From Dipteris shenzhenensis (lineage: Eukaryota; Polypodiophyta; Polypodiopsida; Gleicheniales): 64,000 bases of DNA. Each line of letters begins with the position of its first letter. Positions within the stretch are counted from its first letter, which is position 1. Both the position numbers and the translations under genes were made by a program. Location of the stretch: assembly GCA_047967505.1 (NCBI GenBank), contig CM106540.1; one strand, 5' to 3'. The notes beneath the pieces are model-generated. The model had not been told where the DNA came from. It saw nothing but the letters and a program-made list of their open reading frames with translations, and did no database searches. Below are positions 36,901 through 42,812 of this stretch, piece after piece.

Positions 36901-39347
36901 GAAACAAAGGCCATTGTAATTGTTAGGAGTGCTGTACGACTTCGATCAGGAGCAATGGAGTCAACGTATCATCAGCATCAATCAGCAGAGGGGTCGTTGA
37001 CTTGTTCATGCACCTTAATGCTTTAGCTGGGGAACATTTAGCCTTGGATATCAGACTGCGCTGTATGTGGTGATTAGCTTGTCTTCATAGACCTTGGCAA
37101 GTCCACTGTCACAAATTTCTCTGTTTTGATTGTGCAATGCAGTCTAATGAAGGTCAGGTCATACTTGTTATATGGACATGTGTACTTCATTTGTCACCTA
37201 ACCCTCTTCGTCAACAGATTTTCTTTTGGAGAGTTCTCCTTGGGGTTGTTCCGTTTGGACAGATATTGGCTTGCCGTCACATTGCTCCTGCTGTTTGTCG
37301 CTGATGTATATCCTTGCAGGAATCTATGCCTCATGTGTTTTGGCATTGGCCAGATTCTCGTAATTTCTTGTTATGCTTAAACAATGACTTATGGCTCGTT
37401 TTCCTACGACTACTTTTGGCAAGCTATTCTGGATCTTCGGTGTTTTTGTGTTAGGCAAGGATTTGATCTTTGCTTTCATTGGGCTCGTTTTTGGGCACTG
37501 TGGACTCTATGGAAGGACCGCAATCATAGAGTCTTTGGTGACCCTTCCTTGTCTAAGTATCATTTCTTCCGTGCTTCCCTACGGCAATCATTCTTTGATT
37601 GCCTACGTGCAAGGATCTGGATTGTCGTGCCTTTTTGTCCTATAATGAGATCCTTTTTTATGGGATAGTTTCACAATTTCTTGTAATATAATACAAATGT
37701 CTTTCACAAAAAAAAAAGTTCATACTTTGTTTACTTTGACAGAATCTAGACTCTAGATGAGCGATGAATCATGAGAGAGAAAACATATATCACATACAAA
37801 GTGTATGTCATAATTGTTACTCATGAGGCTAGTAGACTCTGGGATTTGGTGCTTGTGGATGTGTTGGTACCTAGAAGTGGCAGTGAGCAGCTAAGGAAAA
37901 GAGGTTGAAGGACTGTAGAAAACATCTATTTCAGAAGGAAAAAAACAGACCCAGGGTTTTGAAGGTACAGTACATGGTGGTATGGACAATTTGGAAAACC
38001 TTTTTCTATATGGGGCTTGACTGAACATTGGTAGAGAACAAGAAGACAAGAGGCTTTGGCTAAGGGTTGCTACCTTACTCTACGTTTGTTTAACATGCTA
38101 GTGCTTATAGAGTGTTGTTTTTTTGGGTGTCTTCCCACTTTACAGAAGTCTGCCTTTATGTCACTTAATCTATGCCTGGTTTTTCTCCATATTCCTATCA
38201 ATTCCACTAAAGTTATTATTGGTGTTGTGGCTTCATTTATAGAGTCGCACATACTTGACGGTTGCGAGCCGAGACATGATTTGTCATCTTATCCTTATCT
38301 TAACCGGATGGAAATCTGCTTCCTAAAATTTAAACGTTTATGTGCTTTGCAGGCAGAGTCTTTAGGGAAGTGGAACTAGCAGAGCCTATTAGGTATGCTC
38401 TTGGAGATCCTATTGAAGCATGGTTGCACGAGCTTCTTTGTTTGGATGCTGCCAACCACATCCCTAAACTCGAGGGCAGGTATACACAAAAAGCTTGTAA
38501 TTATGTCCAAGAAATGTCCTCTGCATGATTCTGGTGCAGTAATTGCTGCTGAGGATTTTTTCACTTCAGTCTTAATTTTTGATTTCTTCTGTTCGAAGAT
38601 TACCTCACCCAAGTGAGTGCCGACTATACTACGTGAATCGTGACACTCTGTTCTCATACCATAAAGCCAGTGAAATTTTCCTTCAGGTAAATGCCATCTC
38701 TAAATTCTGCAGGAGGTGCTTTTATTTCAATGCTTGCATGTGTGTTGATAAGAAGTAGGTGAGAGTGGGACTCATTTGGAAGACCTTTGATTCAACTTGG
38801 CTGAAGAGAATGATGGCTTTGTACGTGGCTTCGCATTATAAGAATACGCCGAATGATTTGCAACTTATGTCAGATGCTCCAGCACACCATTTATTTGTGC
38901 TTCTTGGTAAGCATTACTGTTTTTGTAGATTACATGTGAAAAGGAACGTTGGGTATAGATTCTCATGCATGGGCACTCTTTTTCTTATCTAGGACCTGTG
39001 GATGAAACCCAGAATGCAATGCCTGATATCTTATGTGTAGCTCAAGTAAGTAAAAGGGCAGTCCGTACATCTTGAGCAGGGTTTTATACCAGATCATTGG
39101 AAACTCTCTTTGCTGTACTTTGCAGGTAGCCTTCTATACAATTTGATACGGCTTTACTTGCCTGTGACAGGTTTGCTTGGAAGGAAGGATTTCTAAAGAA
39201 TCTGCATTGAGAAGTTTGAGCGATGGAACTACTCCTGCTGGAGATCAAATACCTTGGAAAATGTCTGAGCAATTCCAAGATGCAGAGTTTCCAAGCCTTT
39301 CTGGGGCTCGAATTGTACGAATAGCTGTGCACCCTGGTCTAGTTAGA
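4253..39347 (+). CDS. NAT10: RNA cytidine acetyltransferase (NAT10/Kre33 family), 17 exons, 3' end outside window
   Basis: Known role of the family: an ATP- and acetyl-CoA-dependent nucleolar enzyme that makes N4-acetylcytidine in 18S rRNA and tRNA and helps small-subunit biogenesis. Seen here: seventeen + strand exons join into 663 codons without a stop; every intron is GT-AG and all phases agree. The order matches the family: N-terminal domain (about 1-120), RecA-like helicase with Walker A GRGKSA (286-291) and Walker B DEAA (387-390), the SLSL segment after NGYEGTGRS (413-421), then the start of the GNAT domain ending in [12 protein letters not shown] (652-663). The family is usually about 1030 residues, so roughly a third is missing at the C terminus, including the acetyl-CoA loop. 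I found no further exon up to 64000. The start is the first ATG in frame with family-like sequence, with a purine at -3. Introns hold almost every transposon to base 39347. Confidence 0.95.
4698..4789 (+). CDS. NAT10: NAT10 exon 2 (codons 36-66)
   Basis: Follows acceptor tgtgcag and encodes [20 protein letters not shown] and then [10 protein letters not shown], a highly conserved family block. It leaves two bases (AG) for a split Ser codon and ends at donor gtaagc. Confidence 0.95.
5580..7990 (-). pseudogene. Degenerate Ty3/gypsy pol (RT, integrase) in NAT10 intron 2
   Basis: Reading on the minus strand from 7990 down: a pre-RT segment with frameshifts, RT phrases resembling DLKSGYHQI and [12 protein letters not shown] (about 7480-7300), [33 protein letters not shown] (7153-6947), then the integrase zinc-binding region ([20 protein letters not shown], about 6520-6460), a catalytic-core piece with HLIPY and [12 protein letters not shown] (6425-6222), and a C-terminal tail [20 protein letters not shown] (about 6060-5940). 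Multiple stops and frameshifts show it is dead. I did not find a matching LTR pair. Confidence 0.8.
7991..10047. other. Rest of NAT10 intron 2, nothing recognised
   Basis: AT-rich intronic DNA with no coding frame or repeat that I can place. The right part (about 9500-9900) is dense in short AT-rich words and CAAT runs. Confidence 0.5.
10048..10219 (+). CDS. NAT10: NAT10 exon 3 (codons 66-123)
   Basis: Begins with T, completing the split Ser, then [19 protein letters not shown] and [20 protein letters not shown], both family signatures. Acceptor gtggcag, donor gtcagg, phase 0 at the end. It lies 5.3 kb after exon 2. Confidence 0.95.
10448..10570 (+). CDS. NAT10: NAT10 exon 4 (codons 124-164)
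   Basis: Encodes [20 protein letters not shown], then a hydrophobic stretch and SLYTMTM. Flanked by acceptor agcacag and donor gtatag; both edges are in phase 0. Confidence 0.95.
10989..11162 (+). CDS. NAT10: NAT10 exon 5 (codons 165-222)
   Basis: Encodes [22 protein letters not shown] and [20 protein letters not shown], the segment leading into the helicase core. Acceptor tttgacag, donor gtaacc, phase 0 at both ends. Confidence 0.95.
11302..11412 (+). CDS. NAT10: NAT10 exon 6 (codons 223-259)
   Basis: A charged linker rich in Glu and Lys that ends in VGKCRTLDQ, a conserved lead-in to the Walker A exon. Acceptor tttgcag, donor gtaagt, phase 0. Confidence 0.93.
12101..12234 (+). CDS. NAT10: NAT10 exon 7, Walker A (codons 260-304)
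   Basis: Encodes [20 protein letters not shown] followed by the P-loop [11 protein letters not shown]; Lys289 would bind the ATP phosphates. It leaves GG for a split Gly and ends at donor gtgggt. Confidence 0.96.
12235..12890. other. Start of NAT10 intron 7, nothing recognised
   Basis: Intronic sequence between exon 7 and a LINE relic. No frame longer than about 60 residues matches anything I know. Confidence 0.5.
12895..15230 (-). pseudogene. Degenerate LINE reverse transcriptase in NAT10 intron 7
   Basis: Minus-strand frames hold, from the 5' side, a finger region, [18 protein letters not shown] (about 14600-14540), [10 protein letters not shown] (about 14515-14480), the [14 protein letters not shown] box (about 14330-14277) and a C-terminal zinc-finger-like remnant [16 protein letters not shown] (about 13165). 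They align with the better copy at 56755-59810, so it is the same LINE family. Frames break repeatedly. A 120-residue open frame at 15216-15578 lies at its 5' side and may be element or chance. Confidence 0.8.
15231..16068. other. End of NAT10 intron 7, no recognised element
   Basis: Apart from the unassigned minus-strand open frame at 15216-15578 (120 codons, Arg- and Lys-rich, no family recognised), this part shows only ordinary intron sequence up to the exon 8 acceptor. Confidence 0.4.
16069..16162 (+). CDS. NAT10: NAT10 exon 8 (codons 304-335)
   Basis: Begins with G, completing the split Gly, then [20 protein letters not shown] and [10 protein letters not shown], diagnostic of the family. 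Acceptor tttcag, donor gtaagt. It lies 3.8 kb after exon 7. Confidence 0.96.
16261..16359 (+). CDS. NAT10: NAT10 exon 9 (codons 336-368)
   Basis: Encodes [20 protein letters not shown] and [13 protein letters not shown]. Both edges are in phase 0; donor gtaagt opens the 19-kb intron 9. Confidence 0.95.
16360..17892. other. First part of NAT10 intron 9, nothing recognised
   Basis: Intronic sequence without a coding frame I can assign. A minus-strand stretch near 17700-17590 has a vaguely retroelement-like composition, but no motif supports it. Confidence 0.4.
17893..18169 (+). repeat. 5' LTR of the decayed copia element
   Basis: A 277-bp LTR with TG...CA ends, a CT microsatellite at 18122-18151 near its 3' end, and a primer-site-like sequence abutting it at 18170. 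Confidence 0.75.
17893..19650 (+). mobile_element. Decayed Ty1/copia element with 5' LTR and truncated 3' LTR
   Basis: The 5' LTR (17893-18169) starts TGTTGATGTGATG and ends in aaca. It is followed directly by tgatattagagc, a two-mismatch version of the initiator-Met primer site. The internal part is only about 1.4 kb. Near 19430-19475 a broken frame reads THIELS..YHLREE, the end of a copia RNase H domain. After a G-rich polypurine run, the LTR start recurs at 19592 and is readable for about 58 bases before the next repeat takes over. Most of gag and pol is deleted. Confidence 0.75.
19714..20613 (+). repeat. Dispersed hairpin-chain repeat, copy A
   Basis: Starts TGTCACCAAGCTGTAAATAC and ends in a GA microsatellite (20576-20613); the same sequence recurs inverted at 39713-41010. 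Between 19834 and 20119 it holds a chain of short inverted repeats with 4-base loops, for example 19834-19847 (TTGAC-TTCG-GTCAA), 19873-19888, 19913-19926, 19981-19996, 19999-20016, 20025-20038 and 20102-20119. A polyadenylation-like aataaa lies near 20520. It could be a solo LTR or a non-autonomous element; no protein frame is convincing. Confidence 0.75.
20614..22590. other. Intron 9 segment with G-box-like array, no gene
   Basis: No coding region recognised. A stretch near 20808-20880 matches, inverted, sequence at about 5165-5250 (cacgtgtctaggtcctag), so a dispersed repeat is present at both places. ACGTGGC boxes cluster at 21924-22012. Short CAGAAAA-type repeats occur at 22320-22400. Confidence 0.45.
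21924..22012 (+). promoter_or_regulatory. Cluster of four ACGTGGC (ABRE/G-box core) motifs
   Basis: Exact ACGTGGC occurs at 21924-21930, 21939-21945, 21958-21964 and 22006-22012, with near copies (gacatggc, gatgtggcc) between and before them. ACGTGGC is the core bound by plant bZIP factors of the ABF/AREB group. It may belong to a degraded LTR promoter; function is inferred only. Confidence 0.45.
22900..24010 (+). pseudogene. LINE apurinic-type endonuclease fragment
   Basis: Plus-strand frames, with shifts, read SWNCNG (about 22990; the conserved N-terminal Asn region of the endonuclease), [16 protein letters not shown] (about 23290-23340), [11 protein letters not shown] (23403-23435; catalytic Asp and Asn) and VVDYLMGS (about 23660; the IDY box). 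It is the 5' half of a LINE pol. The RT half is absent here and the sequence runs into a CT-rich minisatellite. Confidence 0.8.
24130..24370. repeat. CT-rich minisatellite
   Basis: Degenerate tandem units of the type ctctccactctcctactctagc, about 20-27 bases long, repeated many times with very few purines on the + strand. It separates a LINE fragment from a copia fragment. Confidence 0.7.
24384..25966 (+). pseudogene. 3' half of a Ty1/copia polyprotein (RT and RNase H), broken
   Basis: Homology to the complete element at 47764-53714 starts at agcttatgcaggtac (matching about 51843). It carries the RT domain with [11 protein letters not shown], the [12 protein letters not shown] box and the catalytic YVDD (about 25018-25029), then the RNase H domain with [15 protein letters not shown] and the C terminus LNLSPFGD. 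Lesions: TAG at 24853, a frame change near 25140, TAG at 25306 and a TGA near 25441; a 20-bp tandem duplication sits at about 24434-24473. The 5' half with gag, protease and integrase is missing. Confidence 0.9.
26004..26277 (+). repeat. 3' LTR of the truncated copia element
   Basis: Starts TGTTAGAATTATTGCTATAA after a polypurine run (gcagggggg), as in the complete element at 53441, and carries the same ccctaaccacagttag and ggttagtg blocks. Its right end, near 26277, is approximate because it passes into hAT sequence. Confidence 0.75.
26278..28510 (+). pseudogene. hAT-family transposase relic (DUF659-type domain)
   Basis: Begins with [17 protein letters not shown] (about 26279), the typical GWSD/GWTD segment, then an apparent intron (gtaagt at 26430 to tag at 26533), then [20 protein letters not shown] and [20 protein letters not shown] (26549-26690), which carry the conserved Asp and the C..H..N..L box. 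A stop at 26804 and further frameshifts break it. A weak continuation (RWKWM) lies near 27305, and an acidic tail with [18 protein letters not shown] lies at 28330-28390. The C-rich repeat at 27525-27845 interrupts it. I did not find terminal inverted repeats. Confidence 0.75.
27525..27845. repeat. C-rich polypyrimidine repeat tract
   Basis: Nearly pure pyrimidine on the + strand. Two imperfect long units share the order cctccctcccctccccccta, then ccctctctccccttctctac, then cctcctgcgct, ending near 27705 and 27845. It makes Pro/Ser/Leu-rich open frames in several frames that I regard as chance. Confidence 0.75.
28759..29330 (-). pseudogene. LINE ORF1-like RNA-binding protein, frameshifted start
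   Basis: A minus-strand frame of about 170 codons: Ser/Thr/Pro-rich N terminus, then [20 protein letters not shown] with a coiled-coil-like segment, then [20 protein letters not shown] and VWRMGGAW. The NIRVYGIP...AHRLG-like layout is that of the RRM-like domain of L1-type ORF1 proteins. A plausible true ATG lies upstream near 29325 ([13 protein letters not shown]) in another frame, so one frameshift separates it from the body. It lies on the strand opposite to the neighbouring LINE pol pieces, so it belongs to a different insertion. Confidence 0.55.
29615..29795. repeat. G-rich minisatellite
   Basis: Tandem variants of ggtgagggagagg on the + strand, with many runs of three or more G. The complementary strand gives Ser/Pro-rich frames without family resemblance. 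Quadruplex formation is plausible but untested. Confidence 0.65.
29815..30832 (+). pseudogene. LINE 3' half (RT thumb, C-terminal tail) with CT-repeat tail
   Basis: Plus-strand frames read [19 protein letters not shown] (about 29835), [37 protein letters not shown] (about 30090-30140) and a C-terminal [11 protein letters not shown]...[20 protein letters not shown] (30376-30485). All match the family at 56755-59810. The 3' untranslated end tctcatagacccatcggtct is followed by the microsatellite (TC)n at 30805-30832, which I take as the element's tail. Stops and shifts are frequent. Confidence 0.8.
30833..31080 (+). repeat. Two LINE fragments joined to CT microsatellites
   Basis: The LINE segment that encodes LDSL-RP-GM-GSSCW occurs twice (about 30850-30900 and 30985-31045), separated by (TC)n at 30918-30974. 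The first copy jumps straight to attaataaaca before the CT run, like a LINE 3' end. The second runs into the gypsy LTR at 31081. Confidence 0.65.
31081..31412 (-). repeat. 3' LTR of gypsy element
   Basis: A 332-bp LTR with TG...CA ends. Near-identical to 34528-34859, with four single-base differences. The last codons of the RNase H frame run into it. Confidence 0.92.
31400..32122 (-). pseudogene. Gypsy RT C-terminus and RNase H
   Basis: An open frame of 240 codons. [20 protein letters not shown] is the RT connection; the RNase H domain follows with Asp in FLETDASG, Glu in [16 protein letters not shown] and Asp in [11 protein letters not shown], all three catalytic positions present. It ends [14 protein letters not shown] and stops inside the LTR. 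The RT fingers and palm are absent upstream: sequence passes from NRPPYRMS straight to NEFEYLG at 32164-32170 with a frame change. Confidence 0.9.
32287..32973 (-). CDS. Gypsy aspartic protease frame
   Basis: 228 codons, overlapping the gag frame by 80 bases. Contains [20 protein letters not shown]; the active-site Asp is present, but the usual DSGA/DTGA reads DSAS, so the Gly after Asp-Ser is Ala, which may weaken the enzyme. The gag zinc knuckle expected before the protease is not seen, suggesting another small deletion at the gag-protease join. Confidence 0.8.
   Translation of the reverse strand: MRMPEQMQLAGPSQRLVPCLLCVSVAKLVTSAPDNILSKPAATGYTAFNDTVKMKGHVASHDVIVLFDSASTHNVINSKLVKRLKLKTSPSDYAYTVRMADGSSTEVWDQRVTQLELRIQDYAEKLDFEMTKLAHADIALGMAWHSRKNPAIDWKKHVYQFQMNDVLYVLRGEKDIPQGPLVSVMEIRKAQVEFLFLCTASVEPVDDSSASTDVTQSGEMAKLANLIT
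32894..33754 (-). CDS. Gypsy Gag (capsid) protein
   Basis: An open frame of about 286 codons from ATG 33754 ([18 protein letters not shown]). An N-terminal coiled-coil-like part ([17 protein letters not shown]) is followed by the retrotransposon gag domain: [41 protein letters not shown] and [14 protein letters not shown]. No CCHC knuckle. The frame is intact, so this copy could still supply capsid. Confidence 0.88.
   Translation of the reverse strand: MEAEGQNSRVNPSESRVQSTQQISHQAPPTLIGRISILEDALQQIMNQQLQVNAGQNEIREMVQALSARPSRIEKGKAPAEPEPSIHSLERARVKVPNIANYRPEKYAGRMTERSSDVIEVWLHKWEEAFAICEIRSDLKKIRKATHLFIEAADRWWIKQQKDQVAPTTWEGFKAEFKKHFLPPDEESRAWDAYRNLHQRSLLVAEYTDKFRECVMKITDPLPMSVQLKDYIYGLNDKIKMEVRAKYVTTLDESIAVALNYEDARADATGGTFSEVSTLFVMCICC
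34513..34524 (-). other. Gypsy primer binding site
   Basis: On the minus strand CGGTATCAGAGC, three bases inside the 5' LTR end, matches the initiator-Met tRNA 3' end as in many plant elements. Confidence 0.8.
34528..34859 (-). repeat. 5' LTR of gypsy element
   Basis: Partner of 31081-31412; ends in CA next to tccgccctcacc. On the minus strand it is followed by the primer site and about 750 bases of leader before gag. Confidence 0.92.
34860..35426. other. End of NAT10 intron 9, nothing recognised
   Basis: Ordinary intron sequence leading to acceptor atgcag at 35426. No coding frame or repeat placed. Confidence 0.5.
35427..35563 (+). CDS. NAT10: NAT10 exon 10, Walker B (codons 369-414)
   Basis: Encodes [20 protein letters not shown], then AAAIPLP and [19 protein letters not shown] (387-390) is the Walker B/DEAD-like box. 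It follows acceptor atgcag after 19 kb of intron and ends with two bases of a split Gly. Confidence 0.96.
35675..35781 (+). CDS. NAT10: NAT10 exon 11 (codons 414-450)
   Basis: Completes the split Gly, then [19 protein letters not shown] and a variable loop ending GPLSGQVS. Leaves one base (G) at donor gtatga. Confidence 0.94.
36100..36195 (+). CDS. NAT10: NAT10 exon 12, possible cassette exon (codons 450-482)
   Basis: A 96-nt exon encoding [18 protein letters not shown] and [13 protein letters not shown]. Acceptor is ataag (an AAG type), donor gtaaga. It starts and ends in the same phase, so skipping it leaves the frame intact and joins GQVS directly to GRVFREVEL, which is closer to the flowering-plant proteins I know. 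The extra loop is acidic and has no motif I recognise. Both the inclusion and the exact acceptor need transcript data. Confidence 0.7.
36196..37100. other. First part of NAT10 intron 12, nothing recognised
   Basis: Intronic sequence with no family-matching frame. A 74-codon Arg-rich frame at 36311-36535 is probably chance. Confidence 0.45.
37110..37718 (+). pseudogene. 3' end of a plant L1-type LINE with poly(A) tail
   Basis: Plus-strand frames read [20 protein letters not shown] (about 37210; start of the zf-RVT region), then [20 protein letters not shown] (37487-37545), the characteristic W-W-K-RN block of plant LINE C termini. The frame ends at 37668. The element ends in cttgtaatataatac...aaaaaaaaaa at about 37683-37718, a poly(A) tail. 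It differs from the CT-tailed family elsewhere in the window. 5'-truncated, as is common for LINEs. Confidence 0.7.
37719..38352. other. End of NAT10 intron 12, nothing recognised
   Basis: No coding frame that I can assign; a 107-codon frame at 38056-38379 runs into exon 13 and is unlikely to be translated. Confidence 0.45.
38353..38479 (+). CDS. NAT10: NAT10 exon 13 (codons 482-524)
   Basis: Encodes [20 protein letters not shown] and [20 protein letters not shown], matching the block around SESIRYASGD in relatives. Acceptor ctttgcag, donor gtatac; leaves AG of a split Arg. Confidence 0.95.
38599..38686 (+). CDS. NAT10: NAT10 exon 14 (codons 524-553)
   Basis: Completes the split Arg, then [20 protein letters not shown] and HKASEIFLQ, one of the best conserved family stretches. 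Acceptor ttcgaag, donor gtaaat, phase 0 at the end. Confidence 0.95.
38807..38906 (+). CDS. NAT10: NAT10 exon 15 (codons 554-587)
   Basis: Encodes [20 protein letters not shown] and [14 protein letters not shown]. Acceptor gctgaag, donor gtaagc; leaves G for the next Gly. Confidence 0.95.
38993..39045 (+). CDS. NAT10: NAT10 exon 16 (codons 587-604)
   Basis: A 53-nt exon encoding [18 protein letters not shown]. Acceptor tatctag, donor gtaagt. Confidence 0.94.
39171..39347 (+). CDS. NAT10: NAT10 exon 17, start of GNAT domain (codons 605-663)
   Basis: Encodes [20 protein letters not shown], then [14 protein letters not shown] and [18 protein letters not shown]. The next family residues, MGYGS with the acetyl-CoA loop, should begin the following exon. 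Donor gtaagt is good, but no matching acceptor and exon appear before 64000. Confidence 0.95.
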
Positions 39348-39569
39348 GTAAGTCATATTTCAGCTACTCGATCCAAAGTGAATCATTCATGGTGGGTTCT
39401 GATCAATGAACGCATAATGTAAATTTTCAAACCAATTTCCGTGAGTAATGGTTATGATGTTGAGCAAACTCATACTGTTGTTACTAACTTTGATAATATG
39501 CACTGATACTTTGTTAATCATAGGTAGAAGGTTAGGGATGTTTCAAATCCCATGATCTAGCATATTTCA

Positions 39570-39713
39570 CTGAAACCTTTCCCGAATTCTTTTCCTCTGC
39601 TGGTTTAACTATTACTGCTGAGAATTCATCATCTCTCCCTCTCAGTGAAACCTTTCCCGAATTCTTTTCCTGCTGATTGAACTATTACTGCTGAGAATTA
39701 ATCATCTCTCCCT
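39570..39713. repeat. Tandem duplication of about 75 bp
   Basis: tgaaacctttcccgaattct and the following phrase with ttactgctgagaatt and catctctccctctc occur twice in a row, at about 39571 and 39646. It lies in intron 17, next to the inverted hairpin repeat. Confidence 0.75.
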
Positions 39714-41010
39714 CTCTCCCTCTCTCACACAGCACTAGGGCCCAGGACAATTTGTCGGGCTGGACTCCCCCGAAGGTTTTTATTTATTCAATGAAAACTG
39801 AGTACAAGAGTTCAGCGCTTGACTGTGTTACAGAAAAATTCAAACGTGAATCCCATTTACAAGAGCTCTTAGCTCATTCCTTTCGGCAACATGCCAAGTG
39901 TCAAAATAACTAACTAAGATTTAGTTACATGCCTCAAAGGGCCAAATATTAGGGCCTTCGTAGCCCTCGCTCACATGGACACCTCCTAGCTACTCACTGG
40001 CTCTGTAGCGCTTGGGCAATCAACCCCTCTTAGAACTTGCAACCATTAATTAAAGCGTACATAGCCATGGCACCCATTAATCGTAGCGCTTTTGCATGCA
40101 AAATCAATTCTAGACTAATCCTAGTCTCAATGGGCGTCCCCACCAAGCAAACATGTGCACATAACATAAAACAAATTCTTTGGTCAACCGAGGTCAACCC
40201 TCTTGATCGTAATTAAGGGACTTGATCATCAGTCAAAGCGCCTTAATTATGGCCAAGTCTCTCCAACCGAGGTTGATACATTTTGGTCAACTAAAGTCAG
40301 AAGAGTCCAACACTTGGCTGTGTTACAGAAAAATTCAAACGTGAATCCAATTTACAAGATCTCTCAGCTCATTTTTGCAACATGCCAAGTGTCAAAATAA
40401 CTTACTAAGATTTAGTTACATGCCTCAAAGGGCAAAATTCTAGGGTCTTCGTAGCCCTCGGTCACATGGACACCTCCTAGCTACTCACTGGCTCCATAGC
40501 GCTGGGGCAATTAAACCCTAGAACATGCAACCATTAATTAAAGCGCACATAGCCATGGCACCCATTAATCTTTAGCGCTTTTGCATGCAAATCAATTCTA
40601 GACTAATCCTAGTCTCAGTGGGCATCCCCACCAAGCAAACATGTGCACACAACATCAATCAAATTCTTTGGTTGACCGAGGACGTCTCTCTAACCGAGGT
40701 TGGCACATCTTGGTTAACTGAAGTTAACCCTCTTGGTGTAAGCGAAGTCTCGTTGACCGAAGTCAACACTCTCTGACGGAAGTCAGCGCTGTGGTTCTTT
40801 GGTTAACCGTAGTTAACCATCTTGGCCTAAGCCAAGTCTTCCTAACCAAGGTGCTTACTTAACCGGAGTTAAGTATTATACTTTGACCAAATAAATATAA
40901 CTTTTTGAACATAATTAAATAAATGAAAGACTCATTAATTATGATCAAATAAATGGACCTTTGACTTTGGAGTATTTACAGCTTGGTGACATTCATTGTA
41001 TTCATGTCTT
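39713..41010 (-). repeat. Dispersed hairpin-chain repeat, copy B with internal duplication
   Basis: Reverse complement of the repeat at 19714-20613: it starts (minus) at tgtcaccaagctgtaaatac near 41000 and ends at the ggactcccccgaaggt and GA-rich end near 39713. Hairpins with 4-base loops are at 40712-40729, 40752-40767, 40773-40786, 40801-40818, 40821-40836 and 40857-40874. About 495 bp are duplicated in tandem (39823-40317 and 40318-40812), so this copy has two 3' halves. Confidence 0.78.
39823..40812. repeat. Two tandem units of about 495 bp
   Basis: Both units begin ctgtgttacagaaaaattca and share acatggacacctcctagcta, the caaccattaattaaagcg phrase and tcaattctagactaatccta at the same relative places. 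Small differences (substitutions and short indels) show that the duplication is not recent. Confidence 0.85.
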
Positions 41011-41499
41011 GTAACTTTTTTCAGCCCATGCCCATGGGCCACAGAGTTCAAATATTTGCGTATTCTTAGCATATGTCTTTTGTTTTGTTACTTGGAAAAA
41101 GATCCTTCTAGGAATTAAAAAAACACATCGTGGCTGCACAAAGTCTATGTCCCAAAGCAACTTATTTAAACCAAGGCTGAATCCATTGTTTGGCTGCACA
41201 ATTGTCAACTATGATGGTCAAAGCAACTGAAGACCTGTGATCTAGGTTGGGGTTGAAAAGAGGCAAAGTGACTGGTATACATTTTTTGCTCAATCAGGAC
41301 TGTATAATATGGTGAAGCAAGAAACAAGCAGCAATTGCCTTGTCTACAAATGAGGCATCCAAATGTGACTGGTAAATGGAGGAAATGGACGAGGATAGTG
41401 AGGAAAAGAGGGGCTGGAGGGGTACGATAGAAGATGCAGGAGAGATCAGCCATATGGGAAAACAAGTCCCCAGATCGTGTCAATATTTTGCTCTATAGA

Positions 41500-42812
41500 T
41501 ATGCAATGGCACTCCTCTCTTCAAAGAAACGGTTGGCTACACATGCAAACCCCCTCGAGGTTCAAATATGATTGACTACACCGTCATAAGCGTAGATGCA
41601 AGAGACATGGTGCAATACCTCATATCAATGGAGAGACTTTGGAGTGTGACCAGAGGGCAGTCTCCCTGGGGATGGAAGGGACAAGGGACAAGGTTCACTG
41701 AATAAAAACAGAGTGCATAACACAGTACACTCACCCTTCTGAAAGTGGATTATAAAAAGTCACACATTTATGAGAAGAAACTAGAAAAGACAACCTCATA
41801 GTATGGGATGCCTCACACCTGCCAGGGAATGGACAAATGATAGAAATACTGCAGAACAGCAAATAAATCATGGAAAATGGTAGACACGGCAAGGAAAAAA
41901 ACAATGCAAGAGAGTACAGACAGATAGTAAGAATAAAAAACAGTACCCCATAAGATTAGAAAAGATGCAAACCCCCAAAGCACTCAAGGAAGCCATGGAT
42001 GAGAAAGTACTTGCCAAATTGGCAAGGCCACTTGTAGGTGGGTCAAGCTCAAGGAAAAGAGTCAAGCAAGGGTGCCCCCTCTCACCAAATCTCTTCGGTT
42101 CGTTCATTGATGAATTAGGAGAATGGATGAGAGCGCAGTGAAGAATAGTTGCCAGGCGTTTCCAAAACCACAGGTTTGAAATGGGTTTCATAGGTTTCGA
42201 AAAACATGAAACGGGTTTCATCTGGACAGAGAAAATATCAACATTTATACCTAGGGAATGACTCATGTCATAACAAAAAATGTGCAAATAAAGATTGTAA
42301 GTGACTCCATACATGACACAAAAACCATATTGATCATACATAAGCGCACTTTTGCATAACAACAATGATTATAGACTACAATTAGCCACAGGCAGAAAAA
42401 GTCAAAAGCAAAGAATGTAGATGAATAACTACTGAAAGGAGATTACATATGAAGCAATGACCAGAGTCATCAATGACCCTCCCACGGCCTCCATGAAGGC
42501 AAATGATAATTCTAAAAAGGTCAAACTATAATTAAAATCCAAACAACTTTATTTGAAACTAATTTCAAACGTAGGAAACATTTTTTATGTGTTTCTTAAA
42601 GGTCTGAAACACATTTTATATGACACTATGCAGTGGAGAAGGATTTCGGGTTGCCTCTCTATGCAATGATGTGGTTCTCTTTACAAGAGGAAAAAGAATA
42701 TGTAGGTGCAGTTCAATGCATTGGGTAAAGTCTGCAAACACAGGGGTATGGAAGTGCAGTTCGCAATGTAAGAAAGGGGGTCGGGTTCAGAGAAGAGGGC
42801 ATAATTATTAGA

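Noticed and set aside
41310-41375. SKKQAAIALSTNEA, resembling the copia RNase H motif
   Set aside because: The motif is isolated with no copia sequence on either side, while LINE motifs follow; too short to call.
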